Assembly (NCBI RefSeq): GCF_954871325.1
Contig: NC_088779.1
Span: 11,162,846 to 11,226,845 of the forward strand
Length of the DNA stretch: 64,000 bases
DNA from: Gordionus sp. m RMFG-2023
Taxonomy: Eukaryota > Nematomorpha > Gordioida > Chordodea > Parachordodidae
Reading direction: 5' to 3'
Below, piece after piece: positions 14,701 through 25,292 of the stretch (positions are counted from its first letter, which is position 1; the number at the start of each line of letters is the position of its first letter). A model generated the notes under the pieces. The model saw only the letters and a list, made by a program, of their open reading frames with translations. It ran no database searches and had not been told where the DNA came from. Both the position numbers and the translations under genes were made by a program.

Positions 14701-17700
14701 GAAATACATAAACCTCACAACACTTTGACCCGTATACTCATATACTTCCACAATTAACATACCATTTTTCTTCCATAAAATCCATAGTACATTGCGTATA
14801 TACGATTAAACATAAAATATTAAGATATCAAAATATTATTTATTTACCTGTTTACCCCGCATTAACCCATACCCTCGGATCCTGGTCACGGCACCAACTA
14901 TAAAAAAACATTCCCTTACCTCTCCACCTCCTTATCTTACTTACTTTCAAACCTTCCGGAAAAGAATATTTGATTTGCACTACTTTATTTTCTGAATATT
15001 ACCAGATGATTTTACTGAATACAAAACAAAAGAAAAAATAAGATGATAATTAATAATTGCTCCACGAGCAATATATGTATAAACATTTCATATATAATAT
15101 TATAAATATATGTATGAATACAAATAACGTTGAAAATAACTGGCATCTCCTATATATAAATATATATATATGTATGACTACATATAATGTAGAAGTTAAC
15201 TGACATCTCGTATCTAAAATTATATATATGCGTAATTGTAAAAGTACAAAACACAACATATAAAAGTATAATAGGCACAAATTTTACCAAATCATATTTT
15301 TCATGGGGAGGGCGAACCACTCCCTATCCAGTATTTCTCTTCTTTATATTACAATATAATACGTGTAAATTACAGAATTTAATATTTTATTAGGTGTAGT
15401 ATTTATATTTTAAATTTTTATAAAGAGTTCATTTACGATTATTAAAATAATTATCTAATTGGGACTGCAATATTTTATTAGCTCTTAAGGAAAAAAATTT
15501 TTACATAATTTTTAAAGTAGCAACGCTGCATGTAGTAGCTGGAGCTATTTATTGAGAAAATAAGCACCTTTTGGGTGTAAATTGTTGTAGATAGCGCAAT
15601 ATTTTTTAAAAGTAGCTTTTAACAACACTGATAATCTTGTCTTATAGTTCTCTCATCTAGCAAAGAACATCTTTTTTTCTTCACATTTTCGCTTAACTTA
15701 ATTAGTTTCTCAACGAGAGAACTTGATGGGATTGAGGCATTATATACTATAAAAAGGGGATTTTAAAAATAATACTCTTTAAAAAGTGTAGAATAGATAT
15801 TTATATTAAAAATTTAATTATTAAAAAATATATATAATTGGAGGCCTAAATATTCTATTTTTATTGGCTATAAAGGAAAAATAAATAATTATAATTTATT
15901 TTTTATTTTAGGTCCGACCCTGGCCGGTTCTAAATTTTTAATTAATGATATATAAATAACACTCATTTTAATGAAGTTATAAGTTAAATCAAGTAAAAAT
16001 CACTCATTACTTAATGCTTAACATAGATTCTAATTATTATTTTATTTTGTTTAAAAAAAAATTTGAGAAAATATCATTTTCCATTTACATATTTAAAATT
16101 TGTTTAAAATTTTTTCTAGCCCGTCCAATTTAAAAAAATCGATAACGCCCGAAGCATTTTAAAATTTTTAGGCCTGTTTTCATGGCGGACTTGCATGGCT
16201 TCAGTTTAAAATACTTTTAAAAGCCGTTCATGATATTATTTTAAAAAGTTTCAAATTAATTGAAAGGCGGTGGCTCACCCCATATTTTCTGCAAATTATT
16301 TTTGGAAAGGGGACTATATGTAGAACAGAAAGCTCTGAATATGTTATAATGATGCTAATAGCTAAGGATGCAATTTAAAATACTTATAAAATATTGTATA
16401 TCTGATAAATTTCAGGCACCCTCCACTGGTTTGTTAAAAATATTATTTGAAATTTATATTGTTTTTTGTTTTCCTATAGAAACAACCCAATAAGAAGTTA
16501 TGTTTGAAGCCTCTAATGATGCTCAAAAATGCTCACAATAATCTCAACGATTATAGTAAAGATAATTCTAACGCGATATTAAAAAAGAGAGATTATTATG
16601 ATGAGGAATACCTTGAAATATCGCCACCCTACATATCCCCACCAATAACGAATAAAATATTGGCAACTGAGGTTTTTGACAAATCACAGGTGAGAAAATT
16701 TTAGTCATTTATAAGTTAACATGATTTAATCTTTCCATTATGTTTGCTCTCCAGTGTTCTAGTTTATACTTATTCAGCTGTAATATTAGAGGGCGAATAA
16801 AAAAATATCCTTGGTACCCCCCCCCCTTTAAGTCTTTATGAAATCGTTAGTTAAAGGACTTTAAAAATTCATTTAATAAATTTTGTTTTTGAGAGGAAAT
16901 TTTAATTTTACGCCTCTTCTAAATGAGAAAAATAATTTCTTTTGTTTTAAGAACTAGGTTAGCTACACTCGCATCCAATTAATAATATTCAGTTAATTAT
17001 ATTTACATTTAGATACAAAATATATTATAGCAAAAACATCACATATATATAAATTTTAATTTTTTTTTATCTGATTATTGAATATTTTTCAGTGAGTCCC
17101 ATTTTTCCAAGTTATATTAAATTTGTATTTACCAAATTGGATAATGGTTAACCCGCAATCGTGTATGATTGAGAGTTATAAATTGTGGCCGTTCTTTTTC
17201 CTACGATAAACTTATCAGCCCGCTAAATACTCTTTTATGACGCCATAGAAAAAGGGATTGAAAAATCAATCATATAATCTTTTCTTAATTTGGGGAATAT
17301 ATTTTCTCTAAGGTATACCTAATTCATTTTCTAAAGTATCACTAGACCATTATGATATGATCCTAAAGAAACCATTAAAGCATTAGTGACTTCTCAAATA
17401 GTTCATCAAGATCGATCTTTTTGATATTACATATTTATAAAAATTGCATTAAATTCTTTAAAATCTAGTTTCCATTTCAAGAAATATTTTTTATTTTTTT
17501 GCCTTAAAAAATCCTAATTTATCACCTAATTGATGCAAACTGAGCCTATTCATAAAATGCTCAACCTTACCTTCCGATTTTTGAAATAATAAATTATATT
17601 ATATAAAATTTTTTGTTTTTTATAAGAATGAGTGAGAGTAAAATATATAAAAACATAAAAACAATATATTTAAATGTAAAAAATAGAACAAATAGTTTTA

Positions 17701-19559
17701 AATCATTTAAAATTGAAGAAATTAATTTTCCTATTCAAACTCAATTTTGAGTAATTATTATTATAGTAGTCATCTTTTAGCAAAACATTGCGACATTTAG
17801 TGGTATATTAATTTAATAAAATAAGATAATACTAAAATTTTATTATTCATTAAAATATTTATAAAAAAAAAAATTCATTTTAATAAATTAATACAGTCAA
17901 AACTGTCTAATTTGGGTAATGTGACGACCAAGATATTTGTCCAACTTAGACAGTTGCCTTTTATCAAAACTCTTTACTTGAGATTATGTTTAACCATTTT
18001 GTAATAATTTATACATTTATTAATCCATCAAATCATGAGTAAAATTATATATACATAAACTTATAGAGCGAATAAATTGAGCATTTGCGTTGACTCTTTA
18101 AACTAATGCCATACCAAAGAAAATGATTGTGTGATAAAAAAAATTACAGTGTTGTTATAAATCAGATATTTTTTCAAATAATCTGGGGCACCTCTATTTT
18201 TCAAAACTCAGGAGCGAGTTTTTAGTTCTTCGTTTCTTTAATTTTATTGAATAAACTATTTAAAAAATAAATCTTAATTTAATAAATGTATTTATAATAA
18301 ATGTTGAACCGAGTTTTTATTTATATTATTTTTTCTCGCCATTTTTAAAATCAAATTATAAAACATAAAACCATGGAAGATATTGAAATGAATAAAATTT
18401 CCTTTTTCATCCTACTATCTTCTAAAAGAGATGGTCTAGTTGCAATATTTTTAAAATTTCACCCATTCAAGAATACGTTTCTGCAATACCCAATTGCTAT
18501 AAATTTTAAGTCAATAATCCGCTTATTTTTATATAATTTAAGATTTGAATACTAAAAATCTCGGCCTATGAGCGTTGCGCTAAATTCGCTAAACCCGTCG
18601 AACATATTATATTTGTAAAAAAAATATTAACGTGTTTAAATTTATAATATATTGATTATATCATTTTTTTAATTGTTTTTTAGAAAGAATCAACGAATGA
18701 GAAGAAAAACAAATTTTTCAAAAATAGAACGCCTAACGATAAAAAGAGGATGTTTGAGGTATATTAATATAATATAGCTTTTTAAATCACATACACGGTA
18801 TATTGTTTTTCTTATTCAGACTCAGAGATATAATGAAATTTTTTAACATACTAATTTGAATTAAGGCACTCCATTTTTTAAAAAATTTATTATTTACAAG
18901 TAATTTGGCTCTTCGAATTACAAACTTAAGGTTTGCAAACAGGTTTAACACATCTGCCAATGATTTTTAAAAAATTCCAAGCCCATTCATCAGAAAATTA
19001 GTTGCCTAATTTTTAAAATAATTTAATTAGCTAGCTTGGCTCTTTTTATATTTTAAATGAATAAAATACATCGGCTCATTTTACTAGAAAAATTTATATA
19101 TAGCGCCCATTGTTTTATAAATATTTATAACCCACCCGCCCAAGGTTCAATTTTTATACCCGCCCGTCTCAAATCTTTATTATCAACCGAATATATTATC
19201 ATAAAAATTATTCGTTTTATATAATATTTCATTGTTATATTTATTATAATTATATATCAAAGGATTATCTACAAAAAGAAAATATTTTTCCTGCACAGGT
19301 TTCAAAATATCAACGTAGAGCTAAGGATCCTAATCAAAGAGGGAACATTTTTCATAAAAAATTGGATATTAAAACGCCTAATTGTGATAATAATGATAAA
19401 AACAATCGTTATAATCTCAATTTCAATATCGTTAAACAAAATTTAAAATTTACAAATGATAGGATTGATACTGCACCACCAAAAAAATCCATTATTGATG
19501 ATATAAGCTTTGACAAAGGCAATGGAAATATATTTGATATAACTTTGTCCGATTTTTAA
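2715..19559 (+). CDS. Coiled-coil protein with basic C-terminal tail, 5'-partial (15 exons)
   Basis: Exons: 2715-2818, 2904-3021, 3122-3192, 3269-3350, 3404-3529, 3779-3958, 4030-4140, 4674-4748, 4796-4867, 6639-6710, 6805-7017, 7109-7144, 16480-16689, 18684-18758, 19299-19559. Every junction is AG/GT and the phases agree, giving 601 residues and a TAA stop. Most introns are phase 0. Exons 1-10 are rich in Lys, Glu, Asn, Leu and Ile with heptad-like spacing (for example NKKLQSQIENCKNEKMK), so this part is probably a long coiled coil. From about residue 330 the chain becomes basic and poor in heptads, with TP and SPP sites (VLTPGF, ISPPYISPP, KNRTPNDKK) and an acidic-hydrophobic end (FDITLSDF). 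That plan resembles chromosome-axis or synaptonemal proteins such as SYCP1, or mitotic scaffolds, but I do not recognise the family and assign no function. The start codon lies upstream of the window. A possible poly(A) signal AATAAA lies at 19824. Confidence 0.8.
5215..6100 (-). pseudogene. Decayed coding-like segment, unidentified
   Basis: This part of the 1.77-kb intron 4868-6638 has higher G+C than its surroundings. On the minus strand it reads as several long, coding-like blocks, for example VENSNFKGQQFEFISNV near 5.97 kb, LALSSLPKLMSDEIKNI near 5.9 kb, and FYVVEADKLVKYLNISIS near 5.33 kb. Its end lies at about 5240. The blocks are broken by several lesions and lie in an order that suits a single decayed gene or element of roughly 290 codons. 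I do not recognise it; it may be a retrocopy of a host gene or a mobile-element fossil. Confidence 0.4.
6143..6484. mobile_element. MITE with long terminal inverted repeats
   Basis: The left end GGCCATTTCCAGACAGAACG pairs with the right end over about 55 bp, allowing small differences (ATTTCCAGACA, AACGTTTTT, then AATGTTAC.AGC). The element is 342 bp with no coding capacity. The target duplication is not clear: the flanks read TTA and TTT. It sits in the intron between exons 9 and 10 of the coiled-coil gene, a few bases before the acceptor region of exon 6639-6710. The superfamily is unassigned. Confidence 0.7.
7329..10260 (-). mobile_element. Degenerate hAT transposon, ZMYM1-like transposase
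   Basis: The 3' terminus on the plus strand begins CAGGGGCGGACTTGCGACGC, a typical hAT end, followed by GC-rich hairpin-like repeats (GGGGGCTTCGCCCCC, GGGCCTTCGGCCC). The transposase reads on the minus strand from about 10078, whose start resembles the TTF-type zinc finger (KTVYCSICLAF, then H..H), to a stop at 7853. The C-terminal hAT dimerisation block is clear near 8.0 kb: RTFSKLKIIKNRLRANI, then SIERELLAQIELEDIL. It has many stops and shifts, plus a 109-bp internal duplication (9351-9568). The 5' end is not found within this block. A candidate partner end (GGTCCGACCCTG) lies at about 15909-15920, beyond other insertions, but its flanks show no matching 8-bp duplication. Confidence 0.7.
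9351..9568. repeat. 109-bp tandem duplication inside hAT transposase
   Basis: The segments 9351-9459 and 9460-9568 are the same 109 bp, with one visible mismatch (CTTTTTAGC versus CTTTGTAGC). As 109 is not a multiple of three, the duplication itself shifts the transposase frame. The near identity shows it is recent compared with the decay of the element. Confidence 0.95.
10261..10700 (+). mobile_element. 3' end of a second hAT element
   Basis: From 10291 the plus strand reads MPATQVSVERCFLTIKFIL, the hAT C-terminal dimerisation signature (PAT..SVER.F), to a stop near 10425. About 270 bp later the subterminal region repeats GAACCGAACC-type words and ends in GGATCCCTG at 10700, the reverse complement of a CAGGGATCC hAT terminus. 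The 5' half is absent here, either deleted or removed by the neighbouring insertion. It lies in the 9.3-kb intron of the coiled-coil gene. Confidence 0.6.
11236..11599 (-). repeat. 3' LTR
   Basis: The 364-bp direct repeat is the partner of 14898-15258. Its outer edge carries the 5-bp duplication TATAA. It contains AT-rich stretches with two related blocks ending in CTGACATCTC. Confidence 0.85.
12094..13281 (+). mobile_element. hAT transposon with internal deletion, perfect 8-bp TSD
   Basis: The ends are TAGGCCTATTC and GAATAGGCCTA. The 8-bp duplication ATGGTAAT is exact at 12086-12093 and 13282-13289. Subterminal regions at both ends are packed with ATTCGAAT-type words that could bind a transposase. 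The interior keeps parts of a hAT transposase on the plus strand: EEWEDLIKIKAILLPLYETT from about 12278, the YPTYNLVIPYY block, and at 12881-13009 the dimerisation block GPSTACERLYSVG with LLSKNRM, ending at a TAA. The middle is decayed and the N-terminal zinc finger is missing, so it cannot move on its own. It is inserted in the LTR element and is therefore younger than it. Confidence 0.9.
14898..15258 (-). repeat. 5' LTR
   Basis: The 361-bp partner of 11236-11599 is followed on the minus strand by the primer-binding-like sequence and flanked outside by TATAA at 15259-15263. Confidence 0.85.
15264..16479. other. End of the large intron, possible hAT terminus
   Basis: No gene was seen. GGTCCGACCCTG at about 15909-15920 is the inverted form of a CAGGGTCGGACC end and resembles the CAGGGGCGGAC terminus at 7329. 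It could be the far end of the ZMYM1-like hAT that all the insertions between have split. The flanking 8 bases do not match (CGCTACAT versus GCCGGTTC), so the link is unproven. The stretch ends in the acceptor of exon 16480. Confidence 0.3.
17901..17955. repeat. Inverted repeat, possible pogo/Tigger-type end
   Basis: AACTGTCTAATTTGG at 17901-17915 pairs with CCAACTTAGACAGTT at 17941-17955 (14 of 15 positions), preceded by CAGTCAAA. Such nested inverted words are common at pogo/Tigger termini. No second end was found in the intron 16690-18683, so this may be a stray fragment. Confidence 0.35.
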
Positions 19560-20460
19560 TTTTATATTTTTAATTTTATATTTTCAATTATATTTTATAA
19601 CATTATTAATATATAGAAAAATAATAATAATTTTCTCTGTATATATTTATTTATGATGACTTTCTGAATATTATTGCATGTAGTTATGGAATATGGAATG
19701 CTTGCAATTAAAAAATTGGAAGAACATTAATGAATATGTACATAATGACTATAACTACACTACACTAATATATCTTTCATAATTTACTTTCATTTCTTTA
19801 TTTAATATATACAAAGTAAAAATAATAAAGTCGCTTATAATTTATATAAAACCGACCGTAATTAAATATAATTATAAAAATTATTAATAAAAAATTTTAA
19901 TCTTCCATGTTTTTTGCTGATTTTGGTCTTTGATCATTCCATTATTATTATGATATTAAATTTGCAAATATTATATTTTTTCTTAAATGTAAATTGTATT
20001 CCATAAACCTAATTTTTTTTAGAAAATTGTAAAAAAAAATACATATTTTTTTTGCATCATGATTCCATGAGTATTTAAAGTTTTAAATTTAAAAAAAAAA
20101 GATTCACATTTTATATTATAATAAAAACTAGGAGATAACCTGTCAAAAACGCCGGATATTTCGGCGAAATTCAATATTAATATTAAAATTCCGGGAATGC
20201 ATATTAGAAAGTGATAAATTGCGTATATCTTGATGTTAGTCGAACCTATTTTTTGTGAAATCAGCTATAACTCCTATTATATATATAATAAAAAAGAATC
20301 GTTACCTAATAACTATACTCTATAAAGGTGCCTTATAAATATTTTTAAGAATATAATCATATTATTAGACTTAGCAATGAACGCTTGGTAAAAATTTTAT
20401 AAAATGCAATTTTTATTTACGACATAAAATTAATACTATAATCATCTAGTTAAATTGTAG
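19560..20460. other. Intergenic A+T-rich stretch
   Basis: It lies downstream of the coiled-coil gene. A possible poly(A) signal AATAAA lies at 19824-19829. Nothing else was recognised. Confidence 0.5.
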
Positions 20461-23400
20461 AAAATCAAAATATATTATCAGTAGATAGTGATACCATTAT
20501 AGAAGAAGAGCATGAGTTAAACTCTTCATTCTCGGGTTAATTAATTTCATATATATTTCGATTATTATAATTTCAGCATTAAATAAAAGTATATTTGTAA
20601 AAAATAATATATTGAAGTTTAAAACTAGTTTTTGGTTTTACTCTATTTAGTATATCTAATTCATTGGTCAAATATGACTCATTTTAGGTTAAATAAAATG
20701 ATCAAATTTATCATTTTTCCCCTATTTGGGACACTTTTACAAATTTCCTCAAAATTCTCCCGATATTCCCGGAGGGAATTTTACATTGGCTATTAAAAGA
20801 TATTTTCGAATTGGTCTGGGGGGGGGGGGGATAGAAAGAATAATTTGATATACTGTACGTAGCCCGACCTGACCCTAGCTCGGGTTCGGACATAAAAGAT
20901 TTTTTGGTTCGTGTCGGAAGAGGTGTTCGACAACAAATAAATATAAATATTCTAAATAATAATTTTATTTCATGATGTCAATTAGAATAACATGTTATTT
21001 ACAATTATTATTTTACATAACATCTTACCAAACTATTGTTATTATATATCATTCATTATTACATATTTAGCTAGAATCTATTTAAAAATAGCCTTAGTTT
21101 TTCAATATTTAAAATCGTTTACCAATTCTTAAATTGGTGGAAGACTTATCAAAACGGCTTTCCCAATTTAAGTGTTCTAGCTCTTAAATTCCTGGCTAGC
21201 TGGGTTAACATTGAAAGAGAGCTTTCAGCGGCTCTTTGATGAAAGGAGAACTTGTTTAAAGCCTGATAAACTCGACTCCTCATTATTTATATATCACAAT
21301 TATTCACTATGTGATACTATTCATATATCTTTATAATACTTTTATTATACCATGCACATTATTTTATTTATATAAACGCAATAATTTTTAAATTCGATTT
21401 TATTCAATTTTTTGATATTTAAATTAAATAAAAGGTATAGTTTTCAAATTTGGAGGAAACTAATGTAAATTAACAGGCCTTAATATAAACGGATTTTTCT
21501 GCAGGCGCCTGAATATTTAGCCATTACTCAACTATAGTTTCGAATTGATAATGCAACTTTATATAAATATTGATTATATTATGGCGGTCAAATAAACTTT
21601 TATTTATGAAACATAATTTCTAATTTGTTTTTTAGATATTATAATATTCACATTCAAATTTAAAAAAAATTAGTGCTATTTGGGTCGGGTTGAAATTATT
21701 TTTCTATTCGGGCTCGAGTTGTGAAAAATTATTTTGCAGACCTCTATATATAGGTATCAAATATAATTGAAATATCTTTTGACTATATTCTGATTCCCCC
21801 ATTTTAATTAACCTTTACTTGATACCATATTTAAAATATTTATTTCTAAAGAATCTCACGAGGTCCCTTCACCCTTATTCTAACTTATAGGCTTATCCAA
21901 GACTTCCTTAAGAGAAAGGGGCTTATAATGGTTTAAACGCCATTAGTTCATTATTTTTTAAAGAGATTTTTTTTCAACATCTTTTATTGAAAGAGAGGAG
22001 GGTGGGCAATTTTAATTTAAAGATGATATTTATGAAAAATTTATAATTTGATAAGGAGAAATTTTCTGCTCTCCCTTTGTTAAAGCCAATTTTCTAAAAA
22101 AAAAAATTTAAGACCATAATCAATTTTTTTAAGTCAACTCAATAAGGTTTTAAATAAATGCAAGGATGGTTCATCGAATCATAGATAGATAATTTAGATC
22201 ATACATGAAAGCACTTTATAATTAATAATGAGAAAGATAAATTATTTTTTTCGGGAAATAATCTTTTTAGCTGAGAAAAGACAATGAATATTAAAATTGA
22301 TATGAAACATTGGGATTATTAATAATTTTTATCACGCGGTTTTAAAATTTATGAAGAAATATATATATAAATAAAATGGCATTCCTATTCCTAGTATAAT
22401 AATTTAGAAGAATTTTATTATTAATATCATAAAACATTGGCATAAATTATCCTTAAAATAACTTACTAAAGAAATCAGTGCCTATTATTCTATATCTTAC
22501 CTATAGAGGGCCAGTTTACACTATTCTTACTAAAAATAGTTACGCAATGTGTCTATATTTTTTTCTAAATTTAAAATAGAATAAATTAAATAGTATATAA
22601 AAATGGTTAGAACACAGTTTTGAGTGGGTGCTAGGTTTTTATGAATCTTTCCTAAATAATATTTCTTAAATAAATTAACTTCTCAAAATGTATTGTTAGA
22701 TAGATAGATTAATTTATAATAATAAATCCTTCGAATTTTTTTTAAAATAAACTCTAATTTTTCATCTAATGTTTTTAAATATATTTTTATTTTACAAAAA
22801 TAATTTATAGCCAAATTACGAATAGAAATATTATTTTAAACTTTTTTATTTTAAAATAGTAATGCTGTAAAGTGGTGTCTTTTTTGAAGATAAGAAACGA
22901 CATTTATGTAAAACGTTACTTCATATTTTTCTTAAAAATATGGAAAAAACATTTTATTAAATTATAAAATTACTTTTATTTGTTTTTCTATATTATATAA
23001 ATAATTTAAGCCAGTTTTTAATTCACATCAACCACCAAATTCCTTCACTTTTATTTTAAATTGTTAAATTCTTAGTCAAGATTTAATCTAAATAATATTA
23101 AATCAAACATTGTATATAAATTTATATTCTTATTGATAAAATTTATTTTAAAAACATTTTTTACACAAATAAAAAAAAACTAAGGGTATGTGCCCCAACT
23201 CAAATATTTTAGCTCAATTGCGGAATAAATATGGGTATCATCCAAACTATGCAACCATTTTTAAGGTAGAAATGGATATCTGATTTAACTAATGGCCATA
23301 AATTTGACTAATCTTGTGATAAATCCAAGTTACAGAGATTTTCAGATAATGAAAAGTCGTTCATAGGTGAAATTGTATGATTATATATATGATTTTATAG

Positions 23401-23683
23401 GTTATGTAACCTATTCCTATTGCTCTTTCGATTTTAGAGAAAGAGAAATGCATTTGGAAATCTCACTCCAGCGATAACCATTATAATATTAAAAAAATGG
23501 CTTTAAATGATTTCATTTTGTAAGCCAATTGTTAATGCAATTCTGCAAGACTAAGTCAAAAGGTATGCAGTTGAAGTATTTTACATAATTTATATTTTGA
23601 TAATATTGAATATATATTTTTAATTGAAATAAAATATCAGCGAAAGAAGGAGAACTTATTTCCTGTTTGAGAAAAGATTTTGA
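20461..23683 (+). CDS. Unresolved small gene from exon-like segments
   Basis: Three segments have good splice borders and coding-like codons. 20461-20535 (acceptor TTGTAG, donor GTTAAT) reads NQNILSVDSDTIIEEEHELN. 23213-23265 (acceptor ATATTTTAG, donor GTAGAA) reads QLRNKYGYHPNYATIFK. 23438 onward, after the strong acceptor CTTTCGATTTTAG, is open in two frames: RKRNAFGNLTPAIT with a stop at 23504-23506, or KEKCIWKSHSSDNHY to a donor at 23519 and on to 23641-23683. Joining 20461-20535, 23213-23265 and 23438-23506 is consistent in phase; so is 20461-20535, 23438-23519 and 23641-23683. I do not recognise the product or see a certain start codon. A hAT remnant lies in the long intron. It may be a small gene, a pseudogene, or chance. 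Confidence 0.3.
20859..21746 (+). mobile_element. Degenerate hAT remnant
   Basis: The right end reads GCAGACCTCTA, the inverse of a TAGAGGTCTGC hAT terminus, with GGGTCGGGTT and CGGGCTCGAG words beside it. The left part near 20860-20930 carries matching CCCGACCTGACCC and CTCGGGTTCGG words. Between them the plus strand keeps broken pieces of a dimerisation block: FPNLSVLALKFLAS, NIERAFSA, CLKPDKLDSS (about 21150-21290). The left boundary is only approximate, since no matching end or target duplication was found. A 13-base G run lies just outside at 20818-20830. Confidence 0.55.
21747..23187. other. Non-coding A+T-rich stretch
   Basis: No exon, repeat end or RNA was recognised. If the small gene 20461-23683 is real, this is part of its intron. 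Confidence 0.4.
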
Positions 23684-24418
23684 CAAAGAAAAAGCAGATT
23701 TGATTCCTTTAAAAAGAATGAGCACTACTATTTATCTAATCAAAATTTTTAAAAATCAATTGTTAAAAATAAATAAATTATTGCAAAAATATCTTATCTT
23801 ATAATATATTATTTTATTTTTACATTATTTAATTTATAAATTATATATAAAAAAAATATCATATTTATTTTTTGGCATAATTTTATTAATATTATAATAT
23901 ATAGGGAATAAAAATTTTTTTGTATAATATTTAATTTTTTCGAGTTTAGCTTTGTTACTATTATATTACTGTCATAACAGATTTTACTATTTATATTTTT
24001 CGGTTAATGATGCTTGCTTATATTTCAAATCTCGTTTCGTAGTAAATACTAATTTAGGCGCCTACGATAAAAATTATTTAGGGAAGGAAGCTAACAAGAC
24101 AAGAACATTTATTTTCAAATGCAAAAATGAAAACAATTTAAAGAAAACCATATGGTTGAAATATATAAAAATAATATGGTGTATATGTGTTGTATAAAGA
24201 AAGAGTAAATAATGTATCATTATAAAAACACTTATATACCATTTTCAGTTTTAAGTGTAAGTGTAGTGTCGTCATTAATGAAATATGAATCTTTAAATAA
24301 TAATCAAAAAATAATTATAATACGAAATAACAGCTGGGTATTTTTAATAATATATTATTTACACGATTGAAAAATTATCATTAATATATTCTAAAAATCT
24401 TTTCATAATTTTAAAAAA

Positions 24419-25292
24419 ATGTGCAAATTTTTATGGATCTTCGCTATAAATGTGGTCATATTTAGTATTGTTAAATCCAAGTCTATAGAGTTCGATTCTT
24501 GCGAGAAAACCTCTGGGCAAAGTAATTATAATAATAAAAAAATTTTAAATGAAATCTAGGCAATATTGCAAAGTTTGATAAGGTTGATATAAAATGCGAA
24601 GGTATTGATGATAATGCATGCATCTTATATAGTGATTCCACCACAAGTCTAGCTGTAACATTCAAAACAAGTTAAGTACCAATTTTATAAAATATTTTCG
24701 ACAATTGATTTTAGGTAATATTATTTGATTGACAAAAAAAGCATTTATTTTTATTTTATAATTTATTATGTAGTTATAATTAAATAGCCAGGTCTCTCTA
24801 GCTCTTATCATTTTGACAAGATTTTTCTAAATCATCTTTTTTGGTTAAACCTGTATAGCATTTTTTTAATGAAAATAAATTTGACAAAGAACAATACATT
24901 AATGATAATCATTTTATCTTATGATTAATTTTTTTTGGTAAAAAATATTTAAATTCGGTATTATTACATTTTTAGTTTCTGATATCCAAAATTTAACTAT
25001 TAGTGCATCTGCGGTTAATTCTGAGTTTTTTAACGAGGCCACTTGTAAAGAGAATTCTCAATTATGTGATCTTAAAAAGGGTAGTAAAAATGAATGGAAG
25101 CATCAATGGGTTGTCCCGCCTCTTCCCCCGGTAATATATTTACATTTTAATCAGTTTCAGCAAATTTTCACGATATGTTAGATTGTGGTTCCGATTGAAT
25201 TCACTTTTGCTGATGGCGCCTCTCCCACAAAAAGATCATGTTTTAGCGTTATGATTTCTCTGCAGTCAAAAATGAAGCGAAAGAACTTATAA
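24419..25292 (+). CDS. Secreted ML-domain protein, NPC2/MD-2-like (4 exons)
   Basis: Exons 24419-24521, 24560-24670, 24976-25130 and 25182-25292 join in frame (phases 1, 1, 0) to 159 residues with start and stop. The first 21 or so residues (MCKFLWIFAINVVIFSIVKS) form a signal peptide. The mature chain shows the ML (MD-2-related lipid recognition) pattern: SC near residue 28, then FDKVDIKCEG, NACILYSD, TSLAVTFKT, SASAVNSEFF, then the paired cysteines ATC and QLC, VVPPLPP, IEFTFADGASP and SCFSV. The six non-signal cysteines fit the three disulfides of NPC2. Family members bind sterols or other lipids in lysosomes or outside the cell, and in arthropods they form expanded sets linked to sterol uptake, immunity and chemosensing. 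The C-terminal strand is followed by a basic MKRKNL tail. Intron 1 is only 38 nt. The exact ligand cannot be told. Confidence 0.9.

Larger units (their letters stand above)
11236..15258 (-). mobile_element. Non-autonomous LTR retrotransposon, near-identical LTRs
   Basis: Direct repeats at 11236-11599 and 14898-15258 are LTRs that begin TGTTGTG when read on the minus strand. A 5-bp target duplication TATAA flanks the element at 11231-11235 and 15259-15263. Immediately after the 5' LTR (minus strand) is a primer-binding-like segment, TTGGTGCCGTGACCAGGATC, of the kind seen in BEL/Pao and Gypsy elements. Before the 3' LTR is a short purine-rich stretch near 11600-11612. The interior shows no gag or pol coding, so it looks like a TRIM/LARD-type passenger or an eroded copy. 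The LTRs are about 97-98% alike by eye, so the insertion is young. A 1188-bp hAT has since inserted at 12094-13281, making the element without it about 2.8 kb. Confidence 0.85.

Noticed and set aside
23520-23804. Frame reading MQFCKTKSK then KEGELISCLRKDFDKEK
   Set aside because: It can be spliced in phase (donor GTATGC, acceptor ATATCAG) but competes with another model and becomes low-complexity; mentioned only as an alternative to the unresolved gene.
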